Source of the DNA: Balaenoptera acutorostrata
Lineage: Eukaryota; Chordata; Mammalia; Artiodactyla; Balaenopteridae
Assembly: GCF_949987535.1 (NCBI RefSeq)
Contig: NC_080064.1
Coordinates: 132,026,708-132,090,707 of the forward strand
Direction of reading: 5' to 3'
DNA: 64,000 nucleotides
Below the pieces are notes generated by a model that searched no databases, was not told where the DNA came from, and worked only from the letters and a program-made list of their open reading frames with translations. Of this stretch, positions 1 through 10,959 are shown in pieces; positions within the stretch are counted from its first letter, which is position 1, and every line of letters begins with the position of its first letter. The position numbers were made by a program, and so were the translations under genes.

Positions 1-612
1 CTTAAAATCTTCCAATGACTTTTCACTGTACCTGGAAGACATTCTGAACTCCTTACCCTGGCCTCCAAGGCCCCTCTGAGCCTAGCCCTTGTCTCTCCTT
101 TTAGTTTCATCTTGTGCCACTCTCTCTCAACTAAGCTCCAGACATACTCCTCCTAGTTCCTAGAACATTCCAAGCTCTTTCCCAAATCAGGGCACTTGTA
201 ATTGCAGTTCATTTGGTCCAGAGTACTTTCCCACCTACTCTATGCATTGCTGAGTAGGTCCCTACTGTTATCATTTAGGTCCCAGTTTAAATGACACCTT
301 CTCAGAAAGGTACTCACTGACCACATAAAGTAAATCTGGAGTGCCTGTCTTACTGGTTATTCTTTTCTTCCTTCCTGTTTCCCTTCCTTCCTTCCCTCCG
401 TCCTTCCTTCCTTCCTTTCTTTTCTCTCCCTTTTTTTTCCCAGTTATTCTTTACCTTAATATCCTGTTTGTTTCCTTCACTGCACATATCCAAATCTACT
501 ATGTGATCTGCATCACTACACTGTTTCATTAGGACCAAGATCTTAACTTTTCGTTACTTTTGTATCCCAGTATCTAGCACATATAGTAGGTGCTCAATAA
601 ATATTTGGTGAG
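1..612 (+). repeat. L2 LINE 3' fragment
   Basis: Pyrimidine-biased sequence reading like an L2 3' end on the + strand (phrases such as 'ccaatgacttttcact', 'aaggcccctctgagcc', 'cagtttaaatgacacc') and ending in the 'aggtgctcaataaatattt' tail seen in L2/MIR elements. Interrupted by the CCTT microsatellite. The family call is from recognition, not alignment. No gene seen here. Confidence 0.6.
342..443. repeat. (CCTT)n polypyrimidine microsatellite
   Basis: Imperfect run of ccttcctt units with interspersed ttt, pyrimidine-only over most of its length. The reading frames across it are low-complexity and not genes. Confidence 0.85.
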
Positions 613-770
613 TCAATAACACAAACTTGAGAAGTAGGTGTTATTATCTCCATTTTACAAAATGAGAAAACTGAATTTAAGAGATGTTAAGTAACTTATC
701 CATACTACATAGTAATTAATTAGCAGAACTGATATTCATACCTGTTTGAGTCTTATTTTAAAGGCTAAAA
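600..770 (-). repeat. MIR fragment
   Basis: Contains 'ttattatctccattttac', 'aaatgagaaaactgaa' and 'agatgttaagtaactta', the diverged core of MIR read on the minus strand, directly after the L2 tail. Sequence from 771 to about 1490 is AT-rich and shows nothing recognisable apart from short TA/CA-rich runs (828-895). Confidence 0.6.
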
Positions 771-1596
771 AATATGTAATCCTTTTCGTATATTTTTTTT
801 TGCCTTTTTGTATCTTAAACACAATGCTATATATATTTACATAAGCATGCACACTAAATACACACATGTATGCACTATATATGTATACACACATTTACCA
901 TTTGTTTCTCATAACAATTTTATCACTCACAAAAATTTTTCATTACACATTAAAACTTTTTCTGATTGTAAAATCTGGACATTACAGAAAGCCATGCATA
1001 AAATATTTTTAAAAATCTGATGGCTCTAAGAAAACTATTGTTAAAGTGTTTACCATTATAAACATTTCAGAGTACATTTTAAAGTCTTTTTTTCTATTAC
1101 TATGCATATATGTGTGTTTTTATAGCATATTTATGGCATAAGCGTATTATGGCTTAAGCATTTCCCTTGTCCTTAAACATTATTCTGAATTTAATGGCTT
1201 CCAAATATTGCATAATATGGATGTAACATAATGCATTTATCTCTGTATCTTTATTAACAAACAGGTTTTGGCATTATGAATACTGAGTATTGTGTATGTA
1301 CATTTCTAGAAAATACCGAGATACTGCCAAATATCAAGGTTAAAGATTATGCATAGTTTAATTTTGATTCACACTGCCAAAGTGTTGTCTGAACCAATTC
1401 ACACAACTATCCAGCACCTACAAGAGTGCTCACTTCCCTGAGGCATAACAACCTGTAATTGAGGTCTCTTTAAGAGTTCCTGGAGAGATCTCAGGCGAAA
1501 TCTTCACCCTGCATCTTGAGCTCTGATCGCAGGAACTCCCTCGGTCCAGCAAGCGGCGCCGTCACCTTCCGTCGGGGTTGGGTCGCCACGGAGACC

Positions 1597-1604
1597 TCAC
1601 GTGA
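1597..1604. promoter_or_regulatory. Palindromic E-box TCACGTGA
   Basis: Full 8-bp TCACGTGA palindrome about 90-100 bp upstream of the probable start site. It matches the recognition element of USF and MiT/TFE bHLH-ZIP factors. Function is inferred from motif and position only. Confidence 0.55.
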
Positions 1605-1649
1605 TCCGGCCGTCTCTGCGCCGGGGGGCGGTCTTGCGGGGATTTGCCT

Positions 1650-1679
1650 TACGTACGCCGCCGCATGACGTCGTACGTA
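1650..1679. promoter_or_regulatory. Inverted repeat TACGTACG/CGTACGTA around a CRE-like site
   Basis: Arms 1650-1657 and 1672-1679 are exact reverse complements with 14 bp between. TGACGTCG, one base from a consensus CRE (TGACGTCA), begins in the spacer at 1666 and ends at 1673, overlapping the right arm by two bases. bZIP factors (CREB/ATF or PAR-bZIP) are the natural candidates; this is inference. Confidence 0.5.
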
Positions 1680-1690
1680 GGGGCTGGCTA

Positions 1691-1702
1691 GCCGCCATCT
1701 TG
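1691..1702 (-). promoter_or_regulatory. YY1-type motif at the start site
   Basis: GCCGCCATCTTG, the reverse complement of CAAGATGGCGGC, is the classical YY1 element that sits at or just inside the start of many CpG-island genes. It immediately precedes a pyrimidine tract (1703-1715), so initiation is probably within a few tens of bases of it. Confidence 0.65.
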
Positions 1703-1907
1703 CTTCTTTTTCTCGCTCGCTATCTCCCTCTCGAGAAGGAGTGAAAGTGCTTTGGCGGTTTGTCCATCCGCAGCTTCGGATCTCTGGGGCCTAGGGTCCT
1801 TCCAGCCGTCCCCTACCCCTAGTTTCCCCTTCCCCTTCCCCCTATCAGAGCTCTGCGGAGCCCCTCGAAGCGCGCAGACACACTCAGCTTGACACTCATC
1901 CTGGCCG
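1703..1907 (+). other. PRRC2C: PRRC2C exon 1 (non-coding, 5' UTR); start approximate
   Basis: GC-rich leader ending at a strong donor, ctggccg|gtaagg, with the junction at 1907/1908. It contains no ATG, so the first start codon in the spliced leader lies in exon 2. The 5' boundary is a guess placed after the YY1 motif, where cttctttttctc resembles a TCT/TOP-like initiator. A second consensus donor, ccggg|taaggg near 2227, could define a longer alternative first exon. Only the 3' boundary is well supported. Confidence 0.6.
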
Positions 1908-3295
1908 GTAAGGAAAGCGAGGGCGTAGGAGCTGCGATCAAAGCGGGCCCTATCCGGGAGGGCTGGCGTGGGGCGGCCCGGGGGGTGGGAGCGCACCCCG
2001 ACCCTGGCGCCCAGAGACGAGGGAGCCGCGTGGAGAGGGCCTTGGGTCCGGGCATCCTCTTTTTCTCTTTGGCTACCATCATCTCTGCTTCTGGGGGAGC
2101 CTCGGCCTCCTGCTTGGGGAGCGGGAAAAACCGGAGTCAGACCCGCCCCATGTGGTCTGCAGCGGGAGTTCCGGACCCGTCGGCCTCCTCCCACTCAGGC
2201 CCTGTAGGGGGATTACGCGCGTTGCCGGGTAAGGGAAGGGAGTTTCCTTTCCGCGGGATAGGCGGGTGCGCGGTCTCTTTTCCTAGTGTGGGCATGTGTC
2301 CCCCCAAACAACTCGGGGGCTCATCTAGGCTCTTTAATGCCTACCTCTTCTTCATGGTTAGTGAGGGTGAAATTTGCAATGAGTAGTGTGCGGGAGAGAC
2401 CGGGTTAAAGGCCGGGCTCGGTGAGAGGCGCTTCGGGGAATGAGGACCAGTCCTACTTCCGCTAGGGACGTGCTGCCCCAACTCCAGAGGCGGGTTCGGA
2501 TAGTCTTTTCTCACCCTAGGCCTCTCCATCCCCTAACCTGCTTGGTGAATCTCACTCCGCAGCTTCCTCCCTTGAGATAGCATTAGTGTTGGTGTTAAGG
2601 TAAAGGCCCCACTTTAGGGCTTGAAGAAAAGGGCATAGGGGGCCAATAGGAACACTGATAAATTCTTCCTTCCCTTGAGAGGACTGTGTCTAATTACTTT
2701 AAAGGGATGTGTATATGTTTTGACTTGATCTGAGATTCTTTTGAGGTTTCCGACGTGTCTGATGTTTGCTGGCTTCTAAGGCTAGCCGGATTTCCGCATT
2801 GACCGATCTTCAGCGTATGTCCATAGATTCATACCTCGCCAGGGTACTTGGAGTTGCACAGTAGGCGGCTGTGCTGTAAGATTTTCATTTGGAATGCCCC
2901 CAGAAGAATCGGGATTCTTGATTAAATGCTTGATAGCTTATTCCCGCAAATAAAAATGATAAGGTGATAGTTAAACGCCCACTAAGCCCAACTCCAGCAT
3001 TTGTTAGAAGTAGATTAACCTCCTCTGTTGGTAATTAAGATGCCGCTCAGACTGGAGCCATTTTTAGGTGTGTGTCACAAATGCACTGCAGCATCATTTC
3101 TGGTCCATTTCAAATGCATTGATCCCCTAAAAAAAGGAATAGGTTGAATTTGAGTTTCTAGCATATAGTCAACTAGTAATTCTCTCCTTTAATATAATGG
3201 AATTTTCAGAATATAGGCTTTTTACTTTTACTTTTGTGTTTCGGTCTAGTGAACTTCTGTATGTGGCTGTTTTCCCTCCACTAGTTGACCTTTTA

Positions 3296-3525
3296 CCATG
3301 TACTGAGCACAGAATTAAGCTCTTTACAGGCATTCTCTTTGTTAATCCTACAGCAAACCTTTGAGGGAGGTACTATCATCATCCCCATTTTACAGATGAG
3401 GAAATGAAATCTGAGAAATTAAAGTAGTTTGACCAAGGTCACACGGCAGTTATTGATGGCGCTGTATAGATTCAAACCCAGATTGTCTAAACGCAAAGAG
3501 GATGCTCTAAACTGTCAAACTGCCT
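3296..3525 (-). repeat. MIR
   Basis: Reads 'tactgagcac', 'ccccattttacagatgagg', 'accaaggtcacacggc', 'attcaaacccagattg': a nearly complete MIR on the minus strand. Confidence 0.8.
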
Positions 3526-3754
3526 CCCTGTTTCTTGTAATTTTGCAAACTATAGGAACTAAATAAGGTACAGCATTATTAACCTAGTTTTTGTTTTCCT
3601 TGACTCAGTATAGAAACATTGTTGCATGTGAAGGTTACAGTGTTCCAAGGTATACATTATAGCTACTCTGGGGATAGAAAAGCCAGCCGAGTAAAACTCA
3701 AATGCTGTGGTATGACAGATAATTTTTAAATTTTGATATCTGGCCTATATTATT

Positions 3755-3890
3755 GATAAAATATTTCCTCATCTGTAAAATGGAGATGATAATAGCAGTA
3801 ACTCCTTCAAAGGCTTGCTGTAGGTTTATCACAGATAATGTATGTAAAGAGCTTATTACTGTGCTCAGTACATAGTAAAAGTTCAACTAA
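3755..3890 (+). repeat. MIR
   Basis: Reads 'ttcctcatctgtaaaatgg', 'gatgataatagcagtaact', 'gtgctcagtacatagtaa': the 3' half of MIR on the plus strand, about 230 bp from an oppositely oriented MIR. Confidence 0.75.
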
Positions 3891-5059
3891 TAGTGGAAGG
3901 AGAATGACAGAATACTGGTGGAAGAAAATACTCTTCTTCCAAGCAGTGGGTAACCTGTATATTCTCAGAATGGAGTATAAATTTGGAACTTAAGAAATAG
4001 TTTTCCTTTGTTTTTTTTTTTAAGGCTTTTTTAGACTTAAATATCTTTTTTTTCCTTTTTTTTTTTACACTTATATATTGGGTTTTGTTTCTTAAAGATT
4101 TCTTCATGTTCTAGAGTCAGTACCTCTGGGATCAGTATATTGGGCATAGCTGAAAATACAGAAGTTCTGCCTCATTCAAGTCCCTGTCTCCCCTCTACCC
4201 CTACCCGACCCCACCATCCTTATGGTAAAATGTCTTTGAAGATTATATTATGTCCACCTCTCCCTCCAAGTGGTTTCCTTCTTCCCCCAGCCCCCAAACA
4301 CCATTTTAGTTTGTAATTCAGTTGAGAAACTCATTTTTCAGATGCTATTTATGCCATATTTGTGTAAGGCACGAATTGATCATTCATAAAATGTTGACAC
4401 AAACTGGTATAGAACCGTATTCTTACCATGAAGGAGATCCAAAAGTTGTGTCTGCCTGAGTTATGACTAATATACTTTCAGTAAAGCGAGCCTTGTCATC
4501 TTATGAATAGGCCGACACAATGAAAGCTTGTCTCAGTCTGTGTTAACTGTTGCTTAGAAGTCTTGAGAATTAATAAGTTAGTTTTGAGTCATAACATTTA
4601 AAAATTCTCAATAATGCCATTGATGCATCAGTCAGGACATCTTTTGGGGTAAAAGTGTTCTCTAGAGACAGTGATTTCAGTAAATTTTTTATTGTATGTG
4701 TGTCCTCCCCCCTTCCCCAAAGGCTAAATATAGTCTGACCTTTTTGCCCGTTATATTTCTAGTCATTATTTTGCTCTAGATTGACAGAATGCCTGTCACA
4801 TTTTGGGGCCTTTGTGTGCACATATTTTCTGGCAAATCAGAACAAGGGCTATTACTGAGTTTCAACAGTTGTCTAGTTGACAAAAACTTTTAGGTGGTTA
4901 GCCTATACCTAGAGATGAACACAAGATAGCAATGGAATTATTACTGTCAATGTAATATACTCACCCATGTGTGGTGCTGCTAGGTGCTCTACATTAAAGA
5001 AGAGCAGGACATAATCAGCATTTGTGAAGCACATCTAGTATTTAAAAAACACTATTAGG

Positions 5060-5389
5060 TTTTTTTTTTTTTTTTTTTGGCTACGTTGGGTCTTCGTTGC
5101 TGCGCACGGGCTTTCTGTAGTTGTGGCGAGCGGAGGCTACTCTAAGTCGCGATGCACAGGTTTCTCATTGCGGTGGCTTCTCTTGTTGCGGAGCATGGGC
5201 TCTAGGCACACGGGCTTCAGTAGTTGTGGCACGCGGGCTCAGTAGTTGTGGCTCACAGGCTCAGTAGTTGTGGCACACTGGCGGCTTAGTTGCTCCGCAG
5301 CATGTGGGATCTTCCCGGACCAGGGCTTGAACCCGTGTCCCCTGCCTTGGCAGGCATATTCTAAACCACTGCGCCACCAGGGAAGCCCC
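5060..5389 (-). repeat. CHR-type tRNA-derived SINE, full length
   Basis: Poly-T at the left (A-tail on the minus strand), the body 'gggtcttcgttgctgcgcac', and the tRNA-like head ending 'gccaccagggaagcccc'. Several ctcagtagttgtgg subunits. No clear target-site duplication, so this is an older copy. Confidence 0.9.
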
Positions 5390-6055
5390 AATACTGGGTA
5401 TTATTTACATAACATTATATAGTAGTTTTCTATTTACTTGTCTGTGTTCTGATATTACTCTGTCTTACTTTGCTAGACTGTTTCCGTGTCTTATCACTTT
5501 GTACAGTGGTTGGCATGTATCTAGAGTTTATTATGTGTTATTGAATAAATGAGATTAGGAAACAAAGATTAGACCCACAACTAGGGTTCAACTGACAAAT
5601 GTCTTAGTGGAGCAAAAGAATACCCCAATCATTTTTCCCCGTTTATTTACCTATTAGAATAGTATCAGATGCTTTCAAATAGTTTATGTTTATGTTCTGT
5701 ACATTGTGAGATTTTTTTGCATCAGATTATCCTTACTAATTTTTAGATTTATTCAGCAAACATTACAGGTTCTTTTAATTTTGTAAGGCACAGTGCGTGA
5801 GAGGAAAATGGCTTTTGGTTCGTACTGCCAAGATGTTCACAGTCTTAAGGATTAATATTAAAAGTTATCATGTGATCTTTGGATTCATACCAGAAGATAA
5901 AAATAAAGATATAGAGACAGGTAATGGAAATTTGGAGCAGAAAATTCATATATGGAAAATTGTCCATAGTATATATAGGTCGAGTGCCCAGTTGGTTACA
6001 AGTAAAGGCATGATGGCCAGGAGAGACAAAGAATAATTGTAATTATTAATATTTA

Positions 6056-6270
6056 GTGAGCACTTACCATGCCAGGCACTGAGCTAAGAACACTTTGAGG
6101 ATTATCTCTTTCATTCCATACATTAAGCCTAGAATGTGGATTATTTTATTCCCATTACACAACTAGAAAACTGGATTTAAAGGGATTTAGTAATTTGTTC
6201 ATAGTTGCTTAGGTAGTAGGTGAGATTCGAATCATTGACCCAGAGCCTGAGTGCTTAACTTCTATACTAC
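6056..6270 (-). repeat. MIR
   Basis: Starts 'gagcacttaccatgccagg' and runs through 'attcccattacacaactag' to 'gagtgcttaacttctatac'; a near full-length MIR on the minus strand. Confidence 0.8.
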
Positions 6271-7049
6271 ATGGATTTCCCAGTGGCCAGTGTTTCTCAA
6301 ACTTTAGTCATTCACGATTTTTGCTTTATCTTCAAACCATCTGTCAATATTTTTCTTTAATTCAGCTTACTATCTTCTAATTGAGTTTAAAAGAAAAATT
6401 TATGTGATTATTTGGCGTTAGAGTTTTTTCCCCTCAACATGTGTTAAAGTAAACACGTAATTTTAAATATTCCTCTATGGACTACTTAAAATCATCTAAT
6501 ATACCATCAGTACTCATTTGTATCCCACCCTTTGGGACATAACTGCTATAAGAAATGAATACTGCATAGGATCAGGCAGCAGTTGGAGTTAATGAAGGCC
6601 AGAAGTGATGAAAGCCTAAAAATAGAATACATTCATCAAACAGGAAATGGCAGCATTACAGGAGTAGAGATATAAATTAGAGCCTTAACTACATACTTGG
6701 GACAGCCATTTCCAGGATGAACTGCAAAGTGGATTGGGTTTATTTAGACAGAGAAATGTAACAGGATAGGATGTCTAAGACAATCTATGGCAAGAGAAGG
6801 AGAACAAGAATTGAATAACTTAAGAAAGAAGTCACTACAGAAATCAGGGTGGAAGAGGAAAATCTCTAAAATAGGATTGTGACAGCCAAATGTATCAGAG
6901 TTCAGAAAAATATGTGAGAAATGGCTCTTGGATTTGGCTTGAGTGATCCTTGGTGACCCTAAGGATTTAAGTCAAGTAATGAGGCTGAAAGGTTAAGCAG
7001 GGAGGAATAAGTAGTGAGACCTCTTGATTTTTAGGTGTGTTGAATACTC

Positions 7050-7215
7050 AAAATGAGCTCTGGACTAGGAGTTTGAAAACCTGGGGTTAATCCTTTTGTC
7101 ACTTGGGGGCAAGTGACTTGGCTTCTTCAAATTGTGGGTACACTGTATTCATCTGGAAAATAAGGATAATACCTGTTCCCCCTATCTTAGAGGATTGTTA
7201 CAAAGATCACATTAA
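7050..7215 (+). repeat. MIR
   Basis: Reads 'agctctggactaggagt', 'ggcaagtgacttggcttc', 'atctggaaaataaggataa', 'gaggattgttacaaagat'; MIR on the plus strand. Confidence 0.75.
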
Positions 7216-7575
7216 ATGTGTTTATTATACTTTTTGAGTTTAATATTCTTTGATATCACATGAGTCTTAACCACATTTAAAACAAAAGGGACACATGAAA
7301 AGTAGAAAGTTGAAGGTAAAGGGAGGATAGGTCCTCAACGAGATTGGAAGATCTCCTCATGGTGCATATGTAGTTGGAGAATGGGTGTCTAGGGAAGTTA
7401 ATAATCGATCTTCCTTCGTCCTTCTTTCCTAATGAACAATCTGAAAGTGCAGGGCTGCTGTATATGGTTGTACCATTTGTGCACTGCACAAAGATGCCTG
7501 GCTGAAGGAGGCAGCAAGGACTGAAACCTAGCCCTTGATCTGCTTTCAGAGTCCTGTGCCCTGGCTAGGCCTCCA

Positions 7576-7827
7576 GCTTCTCATTGCGGTGGCTTCTCTT
7601 GAAGACTGTTAACAATGTCCAGCAGCATGTCTAGGAGTAGGGAGTGGTGGGAGGCACAAAGCAGCTGGATCAAATAAGAAATTAGAGTTGTGCCAGGCAG
7701 GTGTAAAGAAAAGCAAGGGAGATGAGGATACTGCCAGGAGAATGGTTAGATTAACATTTCATGGAAGTCTAAATCAGAGTGAAGTAAGACAAGCTGGAAA
7801 AAAATGAGGAGAGGTGAAGGTGGAAAT
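7576..7827 (+). repeat. Inverted-duplication copy A, with SINE scrap at its left edge
   Basis: 7603-7802 is the reverse complement of 14441-14640 over 200 bp with a single mismatch (g at 7693 where copy B predicts a). Homology continues with small gaps through a purine tract to about 7827 (partner to about 14409). Immediately left, 7576-7600 (cttctcattgcggtggcttc plus tcttg) is a 25-bp CHR SINE internal fragment without the rest of the element. No known repeat family was recognised. See the findings for the proposed origin. Confidence 0.9.
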
Positions 7828-8139
7828 TGTGCCTCCACTTCTCTTCTCCCTCCCAAGACATCAGCCCTCTCACCAAGATGAGTACCTGTATCTTCCCAGA
7901 GGGTGTGTTTTTCTGTTTGCACAAAGGCCCTGTGGAGGCCAGTGCTCTGAAAGGCTTCTTAAGGAGACATATTAAGGATATGTTTAGAACAACATCAAAA
8001 ACATTTGGGAGACTGGAGAAATGATCACTAGGAACAGAAAGCTTAGAACTTATTATGAAAATAGGTTAAGTAGTTGCCCAACAGCAAGTACAGAATTCCA
8101 GTTTATCCAGTGTATTTTTAAAGATGGGCATTGTAACTT

Positions 8140-8456
8140 TTTTTTTTTTTTTAAATCCTGTGCTCTTTTTTTTTTTTTTTTTTTTTAATTTTTGACTGTG
8201 TTGGGTCTTCGTTTCTGTGCGAGGGCTTTCTCTAGTTGTGGCAAGCGGGGGCCACTCTTCATTGCAGTGCGCGGGCCTCTCACTATCGCGGCCTCTCTTG
8301 TTGCGGAGCACAGGCTCCAGACGCGCAGGCTCAGTAGTTGTGGCTCAGGGGCCTAGTTGCTCCGCGGCATGTGGGATCTTCCCAGACCAGGGCTCGAACC
8401 CGTGTCCCCTGCGTTGGCAGGCAGATTCTCAACCACTGCGCCACCAGGGAAGCCCC
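8140..8456 (-). repeat. CHR-type SINE, young 'agcccc' subtype
   Basis: Flanked by the exact 12-bp target-site duplication gcattgtaactt (8128-8139 and 8457-8468), with a long poly-T at the left. It has the diagnostic body 'cactatcgcggcctctc' and head 'accagggaagcccc'. Confidence 0.95.
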
Positions 8457-8666
8457 GCATTGTAACTTATTGTTTCTAGTAATTTGGAAACAAATAATGT
8501 TTATTAAAATATCATATGTAGATTATCAACTTTCCAAGAGGAAAGAGAATATATGAGTAAAACTATACTTAACATTTTAATCTTTAAAAAAACCACTTTA
8601 TACTTTTTCGGGTTGCAATTACAATTTACATTTTTGGCAATATGACTATTGTTGCTTGGCCTGTAT

Positions 8667-9041
8667 ATGTATATATTTTTAATGTTATTTATTTTGATGT
8701 TTGAGCTTTTTTTTTTTTTTGGCTGTGTTGGGTCTTCGTTGCTGCGCACGGGCTTTCTCTAGTTGTGGCGAGCGGGAGCTACTCTTCATTGCGGTGTGCG
8801 GGCTTCTCATTGCAGTGGCTTCTCTTGTTGTGGAGCACAGGCTCTAGGCGCGTGGGCTTCAGTAGTTGTGGCACGAGGGCTCAGTAGCTGTGGCTCATGG
8901 GCTCTAGAGCGCAGGCTCAGTAGTTGTGGCACACGGGCTTAGTTGCTCCGCAGAATGTGGGATCTCCCCGGACCAGGGATCAAACCCGTGTCCCCTGCAT
9001 TGGCAGGTGGATTCTTAACCACTGTGCCACCAGGGAAGTCC
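8667..9041 (-). repeat. CHR-type SINE with extended A-rich tail
   Basis: Flanked by a 12-bp duplication cttggcctgtat (8655-8666 and 9042-9053). Between the left duplication and the poly-T at 8709 lie about 40 bp of AT-rich sequence, suggesting a complex tail or 3' transduction. Body is the older 'cttctcattgcagtggc' subtype. Confidence 0.9.
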
Positions 9042-9884
9042 CTTGGCCTGTATTTTTAAGTAACTGTTTTTAATGTTAGGTTTAAACTTTGTAGATCTTA
9101 ATTGAACATAATATGAAGAATTACTTCTGAAATGGGACAGATAGAGGAATTTTATTTTAAAAGCAGGGAAAGGATGTTATTGAAATAATAAGCCTTTTGA
9201 CAGAGATGTGGAAGGTTAGTTATATTGCTGTATAAGTGTTAAAATTTCAATTAAGAAAAATTGGATTTTTTGATATGTGTAGTTACATGTAGCCCACACC
9301 ACAATTAGGATGCAGAATGTAGAAAGATGAAATATCTCCCCACTGTAGAATCAGAGTCTTCTGACATTTTGGAGACACAAAATATCTCTCCTGATGAAGA
9401 AAGAACTATTGAGTAAGGATTGAAAAGTCAAGAATAGCTTATATGTGCTGATTGCTTGATTTCCTGACCTGACCAAAAAATAAATAAATAAATTTCTTTG
9501 GTTGTGTAGTTATATTTATGACAAATTTGAAAACATGGGAAAAAATGAAAGTAGAAAGTAGGAGAAAGAGATGGGTAGGTTAACATGTCTCAAGACAGAT
9601 CATTTTAATGGTAGAGGAATAGAGCCAGTGCTTGGTGGGGAGGGATGCTAAACAATTCTCTACACTTAAAAATTTAAACTTACAATTCCAACCCTTAAAG
9701 GCAGCACTTTAGTTATATGAAAGGTTTAGAATAATTCATGATGTTGGATGAGCATCTTGAACAGAATGCTTCTCTTTTTCTTCCATAAAATCCAACATAC
9801 TTGCCTTTCAAAAAATAAAGTTCACTAAAATTATTTATGCATTAGTTTTTATTTACTATGTATAAGTTTTGAAAATGTTATTAC

Positions 9885-10105
9885 TGTTTATTAAGCTCAT
9901 TATTAAGTACCAGACACCATCTAACAGCTTTATACACACTTAAATCTCACAACAGACTAGAAGATATAGCCAACAGATGAGAAAATAAAAATTCAGGATT
10001 ATATTTAATGACTGTGGAAATGCTTATGCCATAATATGTGTATGCCACAATTATGCTATAAAAACACCTAGCTACTAAATGTTAGAGCTGGGGTTTAAAC
10101 TGAAT
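9885..10105 (-). repeat. Probable MIR, diverged
   Basis: Order of weak matches (attaagtaccagacacc, agctttatacacactta, caacagatgagaaaat, gttagagctggggtttaaac) follows a minus-strand MIR, with an insertion of unrelated AT-rich sequence. Low certainty. Confidence 0.45.
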
Positions 10106-10524
10106 CTTTTGTAAGGGAAGTAATTGTGTAATACGAACAGTTTTAAAATACTACAAGTTGTCCAAAAGAGTGCTCTGGCAGTCAACTTATAGAGTAAGTG
10201 ATAGACACACAGCTTTACTTTGCTGGGATAGTAATTTATAATACAGAAGATTTGATAGCTACATTTCTTTTCTGATAAGGCTTTCTTGGCCCCAGAAACT
10301 TAATTCACATATTTCAGTTTCTAAGAACGGTCTGAGCCCTTCTACCATTTTGATTAAAACTGCAACAGATTTATTTGTATTACACTTTGTTTTTAAAAAT
10401 GACAATTTTTAATGCTTTTGCTGTAGTGCTATTTGTAGTAGAGGCAATCAACATGGTGATATTCTTAACTTTACTGTTATAATAGCAGATGATCTTAAAA
10501 ATATTGGATGTCACTCTAACTTTA

Positions 10525-10959
10525 TTTTTTAATTTATTTTTTATTGAAGTGTGGTTGAGTTATAATGTTGTATTAGTTTCAGGTGTATAGCAAAGTGACT
10601 CAGTTATACACACATATATATATTCTTTTTCACATTTTTTTCCATTATGGGTTATTACAAGATGGTGAATATAGTTCCCTGTGCTATACAGTAGATCCTT
10701 GTTGTTTCTCTTTTATATATAGTAGTGTGTATCTGTTAATCCCCAAACTCCCAATTTATCCCCCCACCCTTTCCTCGTTGGTAACCATGTTTGTTTTCTA
10801 TGTCTGTGAGTGTATTTCTGTTTTGTAAATCAGTTCATTTGTATCAGTTTTTTGAAGATTCCACATGTAAGTGATATCATATATTTGTCTTTCTCTGTCT
10901 GATTTACTTCACTTAGTGTGGTAATCTCTAGGTCCATCCATGTTGCTGCAAATAGTGTT
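10525..10959 (-). mobile_element. 5'-truncated L1 3' end
   Basis: L1 3' UTR sequence on the minus strand (phrases 'gttataatgttgtattag', 'ctgtgctatacagtagatc', 'gtccatccatgttgctgc'), bracketed by a 17-bp duplication beginning atgtcactct (10508-10524 and 10960-10976, one mismatch). It stops before ORF2 and encodes nothing. Confidence 0.9.

Larger units (their letters stand above)
1490..2530 (+). promoter_or_regulatory. PRRC2C: CpG-island promoter of PRRC2C
   Basis: Abrupt change from AT-rich DNA to about 1 kb of GC-rich, CpG-dense sequence around the first exon. There is no TATA box at a suitable distance; the motifs are those of a housekeeping promoter: palindromic E-box, CRE-like core, YY1 site and GC boxes such as 'ggggggcgg'. 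The island continues into intron 1 to about 2530. Long open frames on both strands here (1688-2386) result from GC richness, not from genes. Confidence 0.85.

Noticed and set aside
1688..2386. Long overlapping open frames on both strands in the CpG island
   Set aside because: GC-rich DNA lacks stops by composition; the translations are low-information Arg/Gly/Pro/Ser with no family resemblance, and the + frame runs across the exon 1 donor.
3296..3890. Possible hairpin between two oppositely oriented MIRs
   Set aside because: They are old and diverged; complementarity is patchy and typical of chance MIR pairs.
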